Origin: an uncultured Aquimarina sp.
Lineage (GTDB): Bacteria; Bacteroidota; Bacteroidia; Flavobacteriales; Flavobacteriaceae
Assembly (NCBI GenBank): GCA_947498765.1
Contig: CANMLG010000021.1
Location: forward strand, 38,492 to 102,491
Length of the DNA: 64,000 bases
Direction: 5' to 3'
The notes below the pieces were generated by a model, which had not been told where the DNA came from, made no database searches, and saw nothing but the letters and a program-made list of their open reading frames with translations. The position numbers and the translations under genes are program-made. Position 1 is the stretch's first letter. Each line of letters opens with the position of its first letter. Positions 27,509-37,267 of the stretch are shown piece after piece.

Positions 27509-28654
27509 TTGGTACCAACACAACACTCCGATTTTAAGCTGAATACAATTGAATCAGCTATAACTGATATTAGAGCAGGTAAAGTAATAATAGTAGTTGA
27601 TGATGAGAATCGAGAAAATGAAGGGGATTTTGTAGCAGCAGCTGAAATGGTCACGCCAGAAATGATTAATTTTATGGCAACACATGGAAAGGGGTTAATT
27701 TGCACACCTTTAACAGAGCAGCGTTGCGATGAGTTAAAATTAAGTATGATGGTTGGTGATAATACTGACCCTATGCAAACTGCTTTTACAGTTTCTGTTG
27801 ATTTAAATGGTAATGGAGTAACTACTGGGATTTCGGCAAGTGATCGATCAAAAACGATTAATGCTTTAGTAAAAAGTACCACTAAGCCACATGAGTTATC
27901 TAGGCCAGGACATATTTTTCCTTTACGGGCTAAAGAAGGAGGAGTGCTTCGAAGAACAGGGCATACCGAAGCCGCTATTGATTTTGCAAGGCTAGCAGGC
28001 TATCAGCCCGCAGGTGTTATCGTTGAAATTATGAATGCTGATGGTAGCATGGCGCGTATGCCGCAATTACTTGAAATTGCCAAAAAGTTTGATTTAAAAA
28101 TAGTTTCAATCGAGTCCTTAGTTTCTTACCGAATGCAACACGATTCCTTGATTGTAAAAGAAGAGGATTTTAATATTAATACTCGTTTTGGTGTGTATCG
28201 TTTACGAGCTTACAAGCAAACAACAAATAATCAAATTCATATAGCGCTTACTAAAGGAGCATGGAATTCGGGAGATGAGGTACCAACACGAATCAATTCG
28301 ACTTTATTTAATAATGATATTTTAGGTACGCTTACTAACAATGCTGATAAGCGTTTAGAGAAAATGTTCTCTATAATTAATGAAAAAGGACATGGAGCCA
28401 TTGTGTTTATAAATCAAGAAACACAATCCTTAAATGTATTGAATAGATTAAAAATATTAAGAGATATACAAAAAGGAAGTGAGATTGCGCGTCCACCAAA
28501 ATTAACTATGGATGCCAAAGATTTTGGTATTGGAGCGCAAATTTTACATGATTTAGATATTTCAAAAGTAAGCTTAATATCAAATAGTATTCAAAAAAAA
28601 CGTGTTGGAATGATGGGTTATGGTCTGGAAATTTGCAATTACATTAAATATTAA
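27509..28654 (+). CDS. ribBA: 3,4-dihydroxy-2-butanone 4-phosphate synthase with degenerate GTP cyclohydrolase II domain (RibBA)
   Basis: 381 residues, starting at TTG 27509. The RibB half (about residues 1-205) is complete: VVDDENRENEGDF near 32, THGKGLICTPLT near 62 and RTGHTEAAIDFARLAG near 150. It makes the four-carbon riboflavin precursor from ribulose 5-phosphate. The RibA half (about 210-381) lacks the zinc-binding Cys triad (HSECLTGD...RCDCG in active enzymes). The matching segment reads TRINSTLFNNDILGTLTNN, so cyclohydrolase activity is unlikely and a separate RibA is expected elsewhere. Confidence 0.88.
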   Translation: MVPTQHSDFKLNTIESAITDIRAGKVIIVVDDENRENEGDFVAAAEMVTPEMINFMATHGKGLICTPLTEQRCDELKLSMMVGDNTDPMQTAFTVSVDLNGNGVTTGISASDRSKTINALVKSTTKPHELSRPGHIFPLRAKEGGVLRRTGHTEAAIDFARLAGYQPAGVIVEIMNADGSMARMPQLLEIAKKFDLKIVSIESLVSYRMQHDSLIVKEEDFNINTRFGVYRLRAYKQTTNNQIHIALTKGAWNSGDEVPTRINSTLFNNDILGTLTNNADKRLEKMFSIINEKGHGAIVFINQETQSLNVLNRLKILRDIQKGSEIARPPKLTMDAKDFGIGAQILHDLDISKVSLISNSIQKKRVGMMGYGLEICNYIKY

Positions 28655-28724
28655 CGTTTTTTGTCTATTCAATAGTTAAAATATTCAAAAAAAAATCACG
28701 TTACAAGTATTCACAATATTGTTA

Positions 28725-29753
28725 ATGAAAAGGAGCCTAATAGTATTTTTTTTAATCACATTATGTTTTTCTACACAAGCACAAATAGGAGGTAGGGCTA
28801 CTTATCAATTCTTAAATTTAGAATCATCTGCTAGGCAGGTTGCCCTTGGAGGGAAGATAGTTACCGATTTTAAAAATGATCCTACTTCAGGGCTTTTTAA
28901 TCCAGCTACCATTAACAGAACAATGGATAAAAATTATTCCGTAAATTATGTAAATTACTTAGCTGATATTAATTATGGATCAGCGGCAGCGGCATTTAAA
29001 TTAGGTAGGACTGAAAAAATGATCCATTTTGGAGTTATTTATGCTAATTATGGAACTTTTGAAGGTTTTGATTTATCGGGTAATGCAACAGGAGATTTTT
29101 CTGCAGCAGAAACAGCATTATCTTTTGGCTATGCACAACAAATACCTAAAACAGATTTTTATGTAGGTTCAAATTTTAAATTTATAAGTTCAAAGTTGGA
29201 ACAATATACCTCGTTAGGAGCAGCTTTTGATTTTGGAGTATTGTATTATAAAGAGGAGTGGGATTTAAATGTAGGTTTAGCAATTCGTAATGTAGGAACG
29301 CAAATAACAACTTATGCGGGTACAAGAGAGAAACTTCCGTTAGAGGTAAATGCAGGGATTTCTCAAATACCAAAGCATGTGCCTGTTAGGTGGTTTGTTA
29401 CTTTGCAAAACCTTCAATTTTGGAATATTGCCTTTTCAAACTCAAATAGAAATTCAGATAATTTATTAGGAGGAGCATCAGAAGTGGATGATCCGAGTTT
29501 TGTAAATAATGTGTTGAGACACGTCAATTTAGGAGCAGAATTATTTCCAAGGGGCGGATTTAAGATTCGCGTAGGTTATAATTTTAGAAGATCTGAAGAA
29601 TTAAGTATACAAGATCAGCGTTCGTTTGCTGGTATTTCAGCTGGTTTTTCAATAAAAATACGCAAACTAACATTTAACTATGGATACGCACGTTACAATT
29701 TAGCAGGTTCATCAAGTGTGTTTGGTTTAAATTTAAATTTAGGTGAATACTAA
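28725..29753 (+). CDS. porQ: Type IX secretion system protein PorQ
   Basis: 342 residues from the ATG at 28725. An in-frame TTG two codons earlier is less likely. The signal peptide ends near TQAQ/I. The mature protein is an outer-membrane beta-barrel of the PorV/PorQ (FadL-like) type, with LESSARQVALGGK and DPTSGLFNPATIN near the N-terminus. PorQ works with PorZ and PorU at the surface attachment complex of the type IX system. The gene overlaps the next one (cmk) by 11 nt. Confidence 0.85.
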   Translation: MKRSLIVFFLITLCFSTQAQIGGRATYQFLNLESSARQVALGGKIVTDFKNDPTSGLFNPATINRTMDKNYSVNYVNYLADINYGSAAAAFKLGRTEKMIHFGVIYANYGTFEGFDLSGNATGDFSAAETALSFGYAQQIPKTDFYVGSNFKFISSKLEQYTSLGAAFDFGVLYYKEEWDLNVGLAIRNVGTQITTYAGTREKLPLEVNAGISQIPKHVPVRWFVTLQNLQFWNIAFSNSNRNSDNLLGGASEVDDPSFVNNVLRHVNLGAELFPRGGFKIRVGYNFRRSEELSIQDQRSFAGISAGFSIKIRKLTFNYGYARYNLAGSSSVFGLNLNLGEY

Positions 29754-30432
29754 AATCATTATAGCAATTGATGGGCATTCGTCCACAGGAAAAAGCACTG
29801 TAGCTAAACAATTAGCAAAAGCACTTGGATACACTTATGTGGATACGGGAGCTATGTATCGTTCTGTGGCATGGTACGCTATGCAAAAAGGAATGGTAGT
29901 TAATGATGAATTAGTTGTTGATGAATTAAAAAAATCACTTTCCGATATTACTATTCGCTTTAAATATAATAAAGCATCAGGTATAGCCGAAGCGTATGTT
30001 AATGGCGAAAATGTAGAAAGCCAAATTCGCACATTAGAAGTTTCTCAATGGGTAAGTAAAATTGCAGCTATTTCTGAAGTAAGAAGTAAGTTAGTAGAGC
30101 AACAACAACAAATGGGGGTTAATAAAGCTTTAGTAATGGATGGTAGAGATATTGGTACAGTGGTATTTCCTAATGCAGAACTTAAGCTTTTTATGACAGC
30201 TCCTGCAGAAATAAGAGCAAAACGCCGTTATAATGAATTGAAATCCAAAGAAGAAAAAGTTACTTTTGATGAGGTGTTAAAAAACGTAATTGAGCGTGAT
30301 CGTATTGATACTACTAGGGAAGATTCTCCATTAATAAAAGCTGATGATGCTATAGTTATTGATAATTCTTTGTTATCAAGAGAGGAACAGTTTGAACAAA
30401 TTCTATCACTTGCCAATAAAGCTATATCATAA
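29743..30432 (+). CDS. cmk: Cytidylate kinase
   Basis: 229 residues, starting at GTG 29743 inside the porQ end. P-loop GHSSTGKSTVAKQLA, YVDTGAMYR, MDGRDIGTVVFP and the lid region RYNEL are those of bacterial CMP kinases. It phosphorylates CMP/dCMP with ATP in the cytoplasm. Coupling to porQ by an 11-nt overlap recurs in Bacteroidota and probably reflects translational coupling rather than shared function. Confidence 0.94.
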   Translation: MNTKIIIAIDGHSSTGKSTVAKQLAKALGYTYVDTGAMYRSVAWYAMQKGMVVNDELVVDELKKSLSDITIRFKYNKASGIAEAYVNGENVESQIRTLEVSQWVSKIAAISEVRSKLVEQQQQMGVNKALVMDGRDIGTVVFPNAELKLFMTAPAEIRAKRRYNELKSKEEKVTFDEVLKNVIERDRIDTTREDSPLIKADDAIVIDNSLLSREEQFEQILSLANKAIS

Positions 30433-30550
30433 TTCATGCATAGCTGATATTTGTAATATTCATTCTTATTTCAAAATAATAATGAATACTACAAATAATT
30501 TATTATATTATCTGGCGTTAATTTAATAAACTACCCCAAATTTATTATTT

Positions 30551-32005
30551 ATGGCAACATGTAATACCAGCTCATTATTACCTTATGTGCCCAATTCTGA
30601 AAAACCTTGGAACAAAACAAGGGCACAGCATTTATATCGCAGATTAACTTATGGAGTTTCTCCTGAATTGGTTTCAGTAGTTTTAACAAAAAGTCCTTCG
30701 CAAATCGTAGATCAATTGGTCGATGAAGCAGTTGGTCTAGATCCTACTCCTGCGCCCAGTTGGGCTTTTAAGGGTAAGCAAGCCTATGATGATGAAGGTT
30801 TAGATTTTGAAGAAGAAAATCAACTTAATATTGGTGAATGGCGAAGGCAAATAGTTGATGATCAAATATACAATGGCTTACAGTCATTGTTGACTATTTT
30901 TTGGCACAACCATTTTGTGACACAATTAAGTACTTATAATTGTGCACATTTTATTTATGAATATTATGCTGTACTACAAAAAAACTGTATTGGTAATTTT
31001 AAAACATTTGTTAGAGAAATTGGCTTAACAAATGCTATGCTAGTTTTTTTAAACGGAAAGGATAATAAAAAAAATAAACCGAATGAAAATTATGCTCGAG
31101 AACTTTATGAGCTTTTCACATTAGGAGAAAACAATGGTTATACTCAAGATGATATTGTGGAAACATCAAAAGCCTTAACAGGGTATAATGATGGAGGGTA
31201 TTGTGAATTTATTTCATATAATGAAAATACGTTTAATACTTCAGAAAAAACCATTTTTAACAGAACGGGTAATTGGAATTATAACGATGTTATTGATATT
31301 CTATTTGAAGAAAAAGCAGATTTAATAGCAAGCTTTATTATTACAAAATTATATCGATTTTTTATAAGCCCTGTTGTAAATGAAGCTATAGTGAATGAAT
31401 TAGCTGTTGATTTTGCAGTAGATTTTGAGTTGGAACCTGTATTAAGAAAATTATTTAAAAGTGAACATTTTTTTGATAGTGAAGCTATTGGTGTAATTAT
31501 TAAAAGTCCTTATGATATTAGCCTTAATTTTTTAAAAGTTATGTCTCGTTCGTTAGATGATGAAGAGAAAAATCAAATACATTGGAATACAAGCGCTGCT
31601 GGGCAATCTTTTTTACAACCCGTAGATGTTGCTGGTTGGCAAGGTGATTTTGATTGGATTAATACTAGTACATTAACAGCTAGGTGGTCATTTAATGATC
31701 AGTTGACATGGCAAATGTGGAATGAAGAAACTGGCGAAAGAGAAAAATTTAGAGAATTTGCTAAAGCTGTTTCAGAAAATAGTAGTGATGTTTATACGGT
31801 GGCAAGAGCTATTATAGATACTTTTTTAGCTAAAGGCTTAAATACCGAGGCAGATTACACAGTAGCTACAGATGTTTTTATGGCTAATGTGCCAGAGAAT
31901 TATTATACAGATGGTACTTGGAATTTAGATTTTGAATCGGTTCCATGGCAGGTGCTTTTGTTGTTGCAGCATATTTTTCGTGTACCAGAATTTCAACTTA
32001 AATAA
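30551..32005 (+). CDS. DUF1800 family protein
   Basis: 484 residues. The family opening is recognisable (RAQHLYRRLTYGVSPE near residue 24), as are FWHNHFVT near 117, NYARELYELFTLG near 180 and the C-terminal VDVAGWQGD. There is no obvious cleavable signal peptide. DUF1800 proteins nearly always sit beside a DUF1501 protein, as here (8 nt before it), and are thought to be exported together. The biochemical function is unknown. Confidence 0.85.
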   Translation: MATCNTSSLLPYVPNSEKPWNKTRAQHLYRRLTYGVSPELVSVVLTKSPSQIVDQLVDEAVGLDPTPAPSWAFKGKQAYDDEGLDFEEENQLNIGEWRRQIVDDQIYNGLQSLLTIFWHNHFVTQLSTYNCAHFIYEYYAVLQKNCIGNFKTFVREIGLTNAMLVFLNGKDNKKNKPNENYARELYELFTLGENNGYTQDDIVETSKALTGYNDGGYCEFISYNENTFNTSEKTIFNRTGNWNYNDVIDILFEEKADLIASFIITKLYRFFISPVVNEAIVNELAVDFAVDFELEPVLRKLFKSEHFFDSEAIGVIIKSPYDISLNFLKVMSRSLDDEEKNQIHWNTSAAGQSFLQPVDVAGWQGDFDWINTSTLTARWSFNDQLTWQMWNEETGEREKFREFAKAVSENSSDVYTVARAIIDTFLAKGLNTEADYTVATDVFMANVPENYYTDGTWNLDFESVPWQVLLLLQHIFRVPEFQLK

Positions 32006-32013
32006 ACCTACTT

Positions 32014-33663
32014 ATGTGTACAAATCATACAAAAAAACAGGTATCAAAGTCAGGTTCAGATATACCAGGCTCTGATATACACAGGCAAGAACACGAGCGT
32101 TGGAATAGAAGGTCTTTTTTACAAGCATTAGGTTTAGCTGGTGGAGGTACAATGATGCTAGCTAATACTAATATTACTGCCTCAAAGCCTTCAGAACTAT
32201 CTGCAGCTATAGCAGCCGCGGATACAGAAAATATATTAGTGTTAATACGATTGAAAGGAGGAAATGATGGTTTGAATACTATAGTACCTATTTATGATTA
32301 TGATAGATATGCTAATTTAAGACCAAGTTTAAAAATTCCCGAAAGTCAATTATATAAATTAAATGATGATTTTGGTATACCACCTGCGCTTAAAGATTTA
32401 CAATCTATGTGGGGTGAAGGAGCGATGAAGGTAATTCATGGTGTGGGATATGAAAATCAAGATTTATCTCATTTTAAATCATCAAATATCTGGGCAAATG
32501 CCGATCTTGAAGATGTTGAAGATTCAGGTTTTATGGGGCGTTATTTTGAAGAATTATATCCTGATTTTTTGGCAAATCCCCCTGAAATACCAGCAGCTAT
32601 TCAAATTGGAAGTATTGGTAATTTGATTTTTGATGGTCGGGGTGTAAGTAATTATGCAGTTACAGTAGCTAATCCTAATCAATTAAGGAGCATAGGAGAG
32701 AATGGATCATTACATGGGTTAAATGATATACCAAATTGTACTTATGGTGAACGCTTAAAGTATTTGCGTAGTGTAACTAACAACACTTTTACTTATGCCA
32801 AAAAAATAAGTAAAGCTTTTGATAAAGCTGGAGAGCCATCAGTACAATATGAAGTATTGGAAAAGGGAAAAAGAGGTTTAGGTGAGCAATTGAAAATTGT
32901 TGCCAGAATGATAAGAGGTGGTTTAGGTACTAAAGTATATATGGTAGCCTTAGGTGGTTTTGATACTCATGGTAATCAGGATGAAAAGCACCCAGAATTA
33001 TTAGCAAGTCTGTCTAATTCAGTAAAAGTATTTTTTGATGACTTAGCAACAGCCGGATTAGAAGAGAATGTTATGGCAATGACATTTTCAGAATTTGGTC
33101 GAAGAGCTGAAGAGAATGGATCTAAAGGAACGGATCATGGTCAAGCAGCGCCAATAATGCTTTTTGGTCCAACGATAGAGTCAAATGGTTTTATAGGTAA
33201 GCATCCAGATTTAAATGATTTAGATGTTATTGGGAATTTAAAGTATACATTTGATTTTAGAGAAATTTATGCTTCTGTAATGAAGGATTGGCTATGTGTC
33301 GATGCGGCAGCTGTTGATAGAGCCTTACTAATGGATGCTTCTTTTGAAGAACGTGATTTTGGCTTTACTTGTCGAGGGGTAAATAAGGATATTAATTCAG
33401 TAACTAATTTTTTTCATACCACAAGCATTCAAAATGACCAAACCTATTTACATATACAAAATAAGAGTACTGCTCACGTAAATATTTCTCTTTATGATAT
33501 GACAGGTGCCTTTGTTAAACAAATAAAAAACGAAATGCTTTTTGAGGGCTCTGAAACTATAAATTTATCAGAAGCTATTGAGCGAGGTTATAGTTTAGGT
33601 ATGTATATGTATCGTATACTTGCAGGCGATAAAAAATTTAGTGCTAAAGTTTATATACACTAA
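32014..33663 (+). CDS. DUF1501 protein with Tat-like signal and T9SS sorting tail
   Basis: 549 residues. The N-terminal RRSFLQALGLAGGG is a twin-arginine-type signal starting near residue 31. The alkaline-phosphatase-like DUF1501 fold follows, with RLKGGNDGLNTIVP near 88, GGFDTHGNQ near 312 and EFGRRAEENGSKGTDHG near 363. The last 80 residues are a type A C-terminal domain (SLYDMTGAFVKQI...GMYMYRI). The product should therefore be folded in the cytoplasm, exported by Tat and then passed to the type IX system. It forms an operon with DUF1800. Confidence 0.85.
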   Translation: MCTNHTKKQVSKSGSDIPGSDIHRQEHERWNRRSFLQALGLAGGGTMMLANTNITASKPSELSAAIAAADTENILVLIRLKGGNDGLNTIVPIYDYDRYANLRPSLKIPESQLYKLNDDFGIPPALKDLQSMWGEGAMKVIHGVGYENQDLSHFKSSNIWANADLEDVEDSGFMGRYFEELYPDFLANPPEIPAAIQIGSIGNLIFDGRGVSNYAVTVANPNQLRSIGENGSLHGLNDIPNCTYGERLKYLRSVTNNTFTYAKKISKAFDKAGEPSVQYEVLEKGKRGLGEQLKIVARMIRGGLGTKVYMVALGGFDTHGNQDEKHPELLASLSNSVKVFFDDLATAGLEENVMAMTFSEFGRRAEENGSKGTDHGQAAPIMLFGPTIESNGFIGKHPDLNDLDVIGNLKYTFDFREIYASVMKDWLCVDAAAVDRALLMDASFEERDFGFTCRGVNKDINSVTNFFHTTSIQNDQTYLHIQNKSTAHVNISLYDMTGAFVKQIKNEMLFEGSETINLSEAIERGYSLGMYMYRILAGDKKFSAKVYIH

Positions 33664-33864
33664 TGTGTATTTGTACACTATTTTTTTGAATTTATTACAT
33701 ATTTATCGTTACTAATATGTACTTGATGTTTAAAAAATAGTATGGGTATATAGAATTGTATATTATGCTAATTCTATGTAATGCACACATTACGGATTAA
33801 AAAAAACAATTCCAACAAAGTTATTAACATTTTTTTTATATTTTCGCCGCTAAAATTTATAGCT

Positions 33865-36800
33865 GTGAAAAACATAAGAAAATACGTACTCTTATTTCTC
33901 TTATTTTATAATTCCTTTTTAGTAGTTGCTCAACTATGTAATATCGAAGAAACCATAACTATTTGTGATATGGAATCTATCGATTTTGATACTGATGGTG
34001 ATGCTGATGGAATTATTAATTTATATGATGAATATAATAAGCAAACTGGAGAAACTTTAGAAGTAGGGACATGGTCAGTAACTCCTAGATTTGAAATAGC
34101 TTTAGATGTTAATACAGGAAATGTATCTTTGTGGGATCTGAAATTTTCGACTACGTCTGTCAATTTAAATGATTATAAATTTGAACTAAGAAATACAAGT
34201 TGTGGTAGTGATATAGCAGCTACAATAACTTTAATTTTAGGCCCATATTCAGGAGTAGCATTACCTCCATTTGGAATCAATAATATAAATGTTGAAACAT
34301 GTGATTCTTCACCGTTTAATTTATTTATGGCATTAGTTTCAGATACAGCTATTGCACCAGCACATTTAAATGGAACATGGATTTACAAAGGGACAAGTCC
34401 TAATTTTTTAGGAATTACAGGTTCAGAGTTTGTTGCAGTAATACCTTATCAACCTGGTTTGCCATTAGTAGATCAAGAGGTTTTTGAATTTGATTATGTG
34501 GTGCCCGGTATTTCACCATGTGATTCTTCTGAAATAACTACAGTTAGAATTTCAGTAGTTAGGCAGGTAAATTCAGGAATACCAGAAATAACAACTATTT
34601 GTGAAAATAACATTCTTTCTGGTGATTTTGATTTGGATATCAATTTAGAGGATGATCAGTTTCTGAGAGGGGAAGACTTGGAAGGTATATGGTTAGAAAA
34701 TACTGATCCTACAGGACAAATATCAAACGCACAAGATTCATTTATAAACATTAGAGAAATTTATAATGATTTGATAGATGGTGGTAATAACTTAAGGTTT
34801 GGGTGTGTTTCATACGTTTTTGAATACTTTGTAGGTCAAAGTTCAGGTGTTTGCGCAGAAAGTATATCACCAGTTCAATTTAATATTTTTGAAGATTTAA
34901 GACCTTTTGAACAAAAAGATCCTCCAATAAAAATATGTGCAAATAGTAGTGAAGGTATAAATCTTTTTGATTTACTTGAATTTACCACTGAAGGTACTAC
35001 TAATTTTATATATGATAATGATTTTTATGTAAATTGGAGATTAGTTTCTGGCCCTGGGTCTTTAGGATTGGTTTCTCAACCACAACTGCTTGGAGGTTTT
35101 ATTCCAGGGGTTGATTATCATTTAGGGACTATAAATGCATTTTGTGCTATTCCAGGGGTATATACATTTGAGTATGGTGTAGTTCAGGATATTAATTGCC
35201 CGCAACCAGAGCAAATATGCAATCCTTTTGCTACTCCTTCTAGCCCCAACTTTACTAATAGTACTTGTGATATACTTACAACTCTAGTAACTATTGAAGT
35301 TTTGCCTTTTGATTATTCAGGTGAAAGTGTATCAAATCTTGAATTTTGTGAAAATAACAATTCAGTAAATTTATTTGAATTATTAGAAGTTGACCCTAGA
35401 AAGGGAGCAATAAATACAGCTGGTGTATGGACTGATCAATCAGGTGCAGAAATTGATAATGAATTTATATTTTCTGAAATTGATGCAGATGAAAATGTAG
35501 TATTAACATATACCACTACTAATTCGACAAGTGGTTGTACAGACACTTCAATGATTGGATTTACAATTAAAAATAGAACCTTTGTTGGTAGTGCTGGCGA
35601 GAGTGTTGAGGTAAATGTGTGTTCGGATAACAAGAATTTAAATTTATTCGATCAATTAGCAGGAAGTCCTGATAATATTGGAGCCTGGACAGGGCCAGAT
35701 GGTTTTTCTACTTCGGTTCACGATTTTGAGTTTATATTTAATAATGTCGATTTACCAAGATTAAAAGAAGGGGTGTATACTTACACAGTGGGTAATCCAG
35801 ATGATTGCGTATTAATTAGTGAGGCTACAGTAACCGTTAATTTTGTTGATCCAATTACTTTTGATAGACCAATAACTCGTTTTTTTTGTAAAAAAGATGG
35901 AAATGTAGATTTATTGTCGGTGTTAGAAACTACACTTCCAAGCGATGGTGTGTTTACTGATATTGATGCAACTGGTGCATTAGAAGGAAGTGTCTTAAAT
36001 GTGGATCTTGTAACTGGAGGAATCTTTAATTTTGAATATAGATTTGATAATTCACCTTGTGATTCTCCAATTAGGCAATTAGTTATTGAAATTATTGATG
36101 ATGTAACTCCGCCAACTGCTGGTATTGGTCCAGATGAACCTATACGGGTATGTTCAAATAATTTAACAATTAATTTATTTGAGCAATTAACAGGAAACCC
36201 ATCGATGTCAGGAAGATGGAATGGGCCTTTTAGTTACGAGTCGGATAATTTTTTAGGTGAATTTGATAAGGATAATATTGAATTACCCATTTTAGGACCT
36301 GGTGTATATACCTATACCGTTGGTGGCAGGGGTGAATGTGGTATTCCAACACAAGTGCAATCAAGGGTTCAAATTGAAATTGTAGACCCTATTAGCATTG
36401 GCGAAGATGTAAGTGCTTCTTTTTGTAAGCTAGATGGTCGCGTAAATTTATTTACATTATTAGATGAAGCTACAACAAGAACAGGTGAGTTTATAGATAT
36501 CGATACTACCAATGTACTGGATGCCGAAGGGAATGTGGAATTTACTACTTTGGAGTCTGGTATTTATAACTTTCAATATGCGGTTACTAATGCTGCTCCA
36601 TGTGATGTGTCAATATTGACTATTGAGATCAACTTAGTTTCGCTTCCTATACCTGTAGTTGAGAATCCAGTTTTTTGTATACTCGATGCCAAAAGAATAA
36701 ACGACATACCTGTTGTAATAATTGATAATGATGGTAATGAAGTGGATGCATTAAATTTAAATTGGTATGCTACTTTGGATAGTACACAAAAAATAGAAGA

Positions 36801-37266
36801 TAACCCAAAGTTGTTTGATGGTGATGTATACTTCGTTGCCAATGGAGGAGTGGATGTTAATGATCAAGAGTGTGAGTCGGAAAGAGTACCAGTTACTATA
36901 CGTATTTTAAATGTTGGAGAATCTACTGATGATAGACGTGTCATTTGTCCATTAGATTTTCAAGATGGTATTTCTCCAAATGGGGATAATCAAAATGAAA
37001 CTTTTGAATTAGTCCGAGATGGCGAAATTTCCGAAGGCAAACAATTTAATATCCCTGAAGCTTTTCCTGATTTTGTATTGCAGATTTATAACAGGTATGG
37101 GGTAAAAGTGTATGAAGGAAATATAAATACTTCAGAATTTAAAGGGCAAAGCAATCAATCATTAAGTATTGGGAATGATTTGGTGTCAGGAATTTACTTC
37201 TACATATTTAATCCTAATTTTAAAAATAACGCACCAATTCAAGGTAGTTTCTATTTAAGCAAATAA
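33865..37266 (+). CDS. Repeat-rich secreted adhesin with gliding-motility (CHU_C, T9SS type B) C-terminal domain
   Basis: 1133 residues from GTG at 33865, where a normal signal peptide begins (VKNIRKYVLLFLLFY...VVAQ). An in-frame ATG at 33781 would add 28 residues that spoil the signal. A TATTTTCG -7-like box near 33838 lies downstream of that ATG. The body is a series of Ig-like repeats of about 85-95 residues, each opening with C-x(5-7)-NLF-x-LL (near 36000, 35350 and 35620, for example). The end is a CHU_C domain (SPNGDNQNETFEL...GIYFYIF). It is secreted by the type IX system with the SprF-like protein encoded 1 nt downstream. Confidence 0.85.
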   Translation: MKNIRKYVLLFLLFYNSFLVVAQLCNIEETITICDMESIDFDTDGDADGIINLYDEYNKQTGETLEVGTWSVTPRFEIALDVNTGNVSLWDLKFSTTSVNLNDYKFELRNTSCGSDIAATITLILGPYSGVALPPFGINNINVETCDSSPFNLFMALVSDTAIAPAHLNGTWIYKGTSPNFLGITGSEFVAVIPYQPGLPLVDQEVFEFDYVVPGISPCDSSEITTVRISVVRQVNSGIPEITTICENNILSGDFDLDINLEDDQFLRGEDLEGIWLENTDPTGQISNAQDSFINIREIYNDLIDGGNNLRFGCVSYVFEYFVGQSSGVCAESISPVQFNIFEDLRPFEQKDPPIKICANSSEGINLFDLLEFTTEGTTNFIYDNDFYVNWRLVSGPGSLGLVSQPQLLGGFIPGVDYHLGTINAFCAIPGVYTFEYGVVQDINCPQPEQICNPFATPSSPNFTNSTCDILTTLVTIEVLPFDYSGESVSNLEFCENNNSVNLFELLEVDPRKGAINTAGVWTDQSGAEIDNEFIFSEIDADENVVLTYTTTNSTSGCTDTSMIGFTIKNRTFVGSAGESVEVNVCSDNKNLNLFDQLAGSPDNIGAWTGPDGFSTSVHDFEFIFNNVDLPRLKEGVYTYTVGNPDDCVLISEATVTVNFVDPITFDRPITRFFCKKDGNVDLLSVLETTLPSDGVFTDIDATGALEGSVLNVDLVTGGIFNFEYRFDNSPCDSPIRQLVIEIIDDVTPPTAGIGPDEPIRVCSNNLTINLFEQLTGNPSMSGRWNGPFSYESDNFLGEFDKDNIELPILGPGVYTYTVGGRGECGIPTQVQSRVQIEIVDPISIGEDVSASFCKLDGRVNLFTLLDEATTRTGEFIDIDTTNVLDAEGNVEFTTLESGIYNFQYAVTNAAPCDVSILTIEINLVSLPIPVVENPVFCILDAKRINDIPVVIIDNDGNEVDALNLNWYATLDSTQKIEDNPKLFDGDVYFVANGGVDVNDQECESERVPVTIRILNVGESTDDRRVICPLDFQDGISPNGDNQNETFELVRDGEISEGKQFNIPEAFPDFVLQIYNRYGVKVYEGNINTSEFKGQSNQSLSIGNDLVSGIYFYIFNPNFKNNAPIQGSFYLSK

Positions 37267-37267
37267 C

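Noticed and set aside
33781..33864. ATG start 28 codons upstream of the adhesin signal peptide
   Set aside because: It lies upstream of a -7-like box, and the extension destroys a typical signal peptide that begins at GTG 33865.
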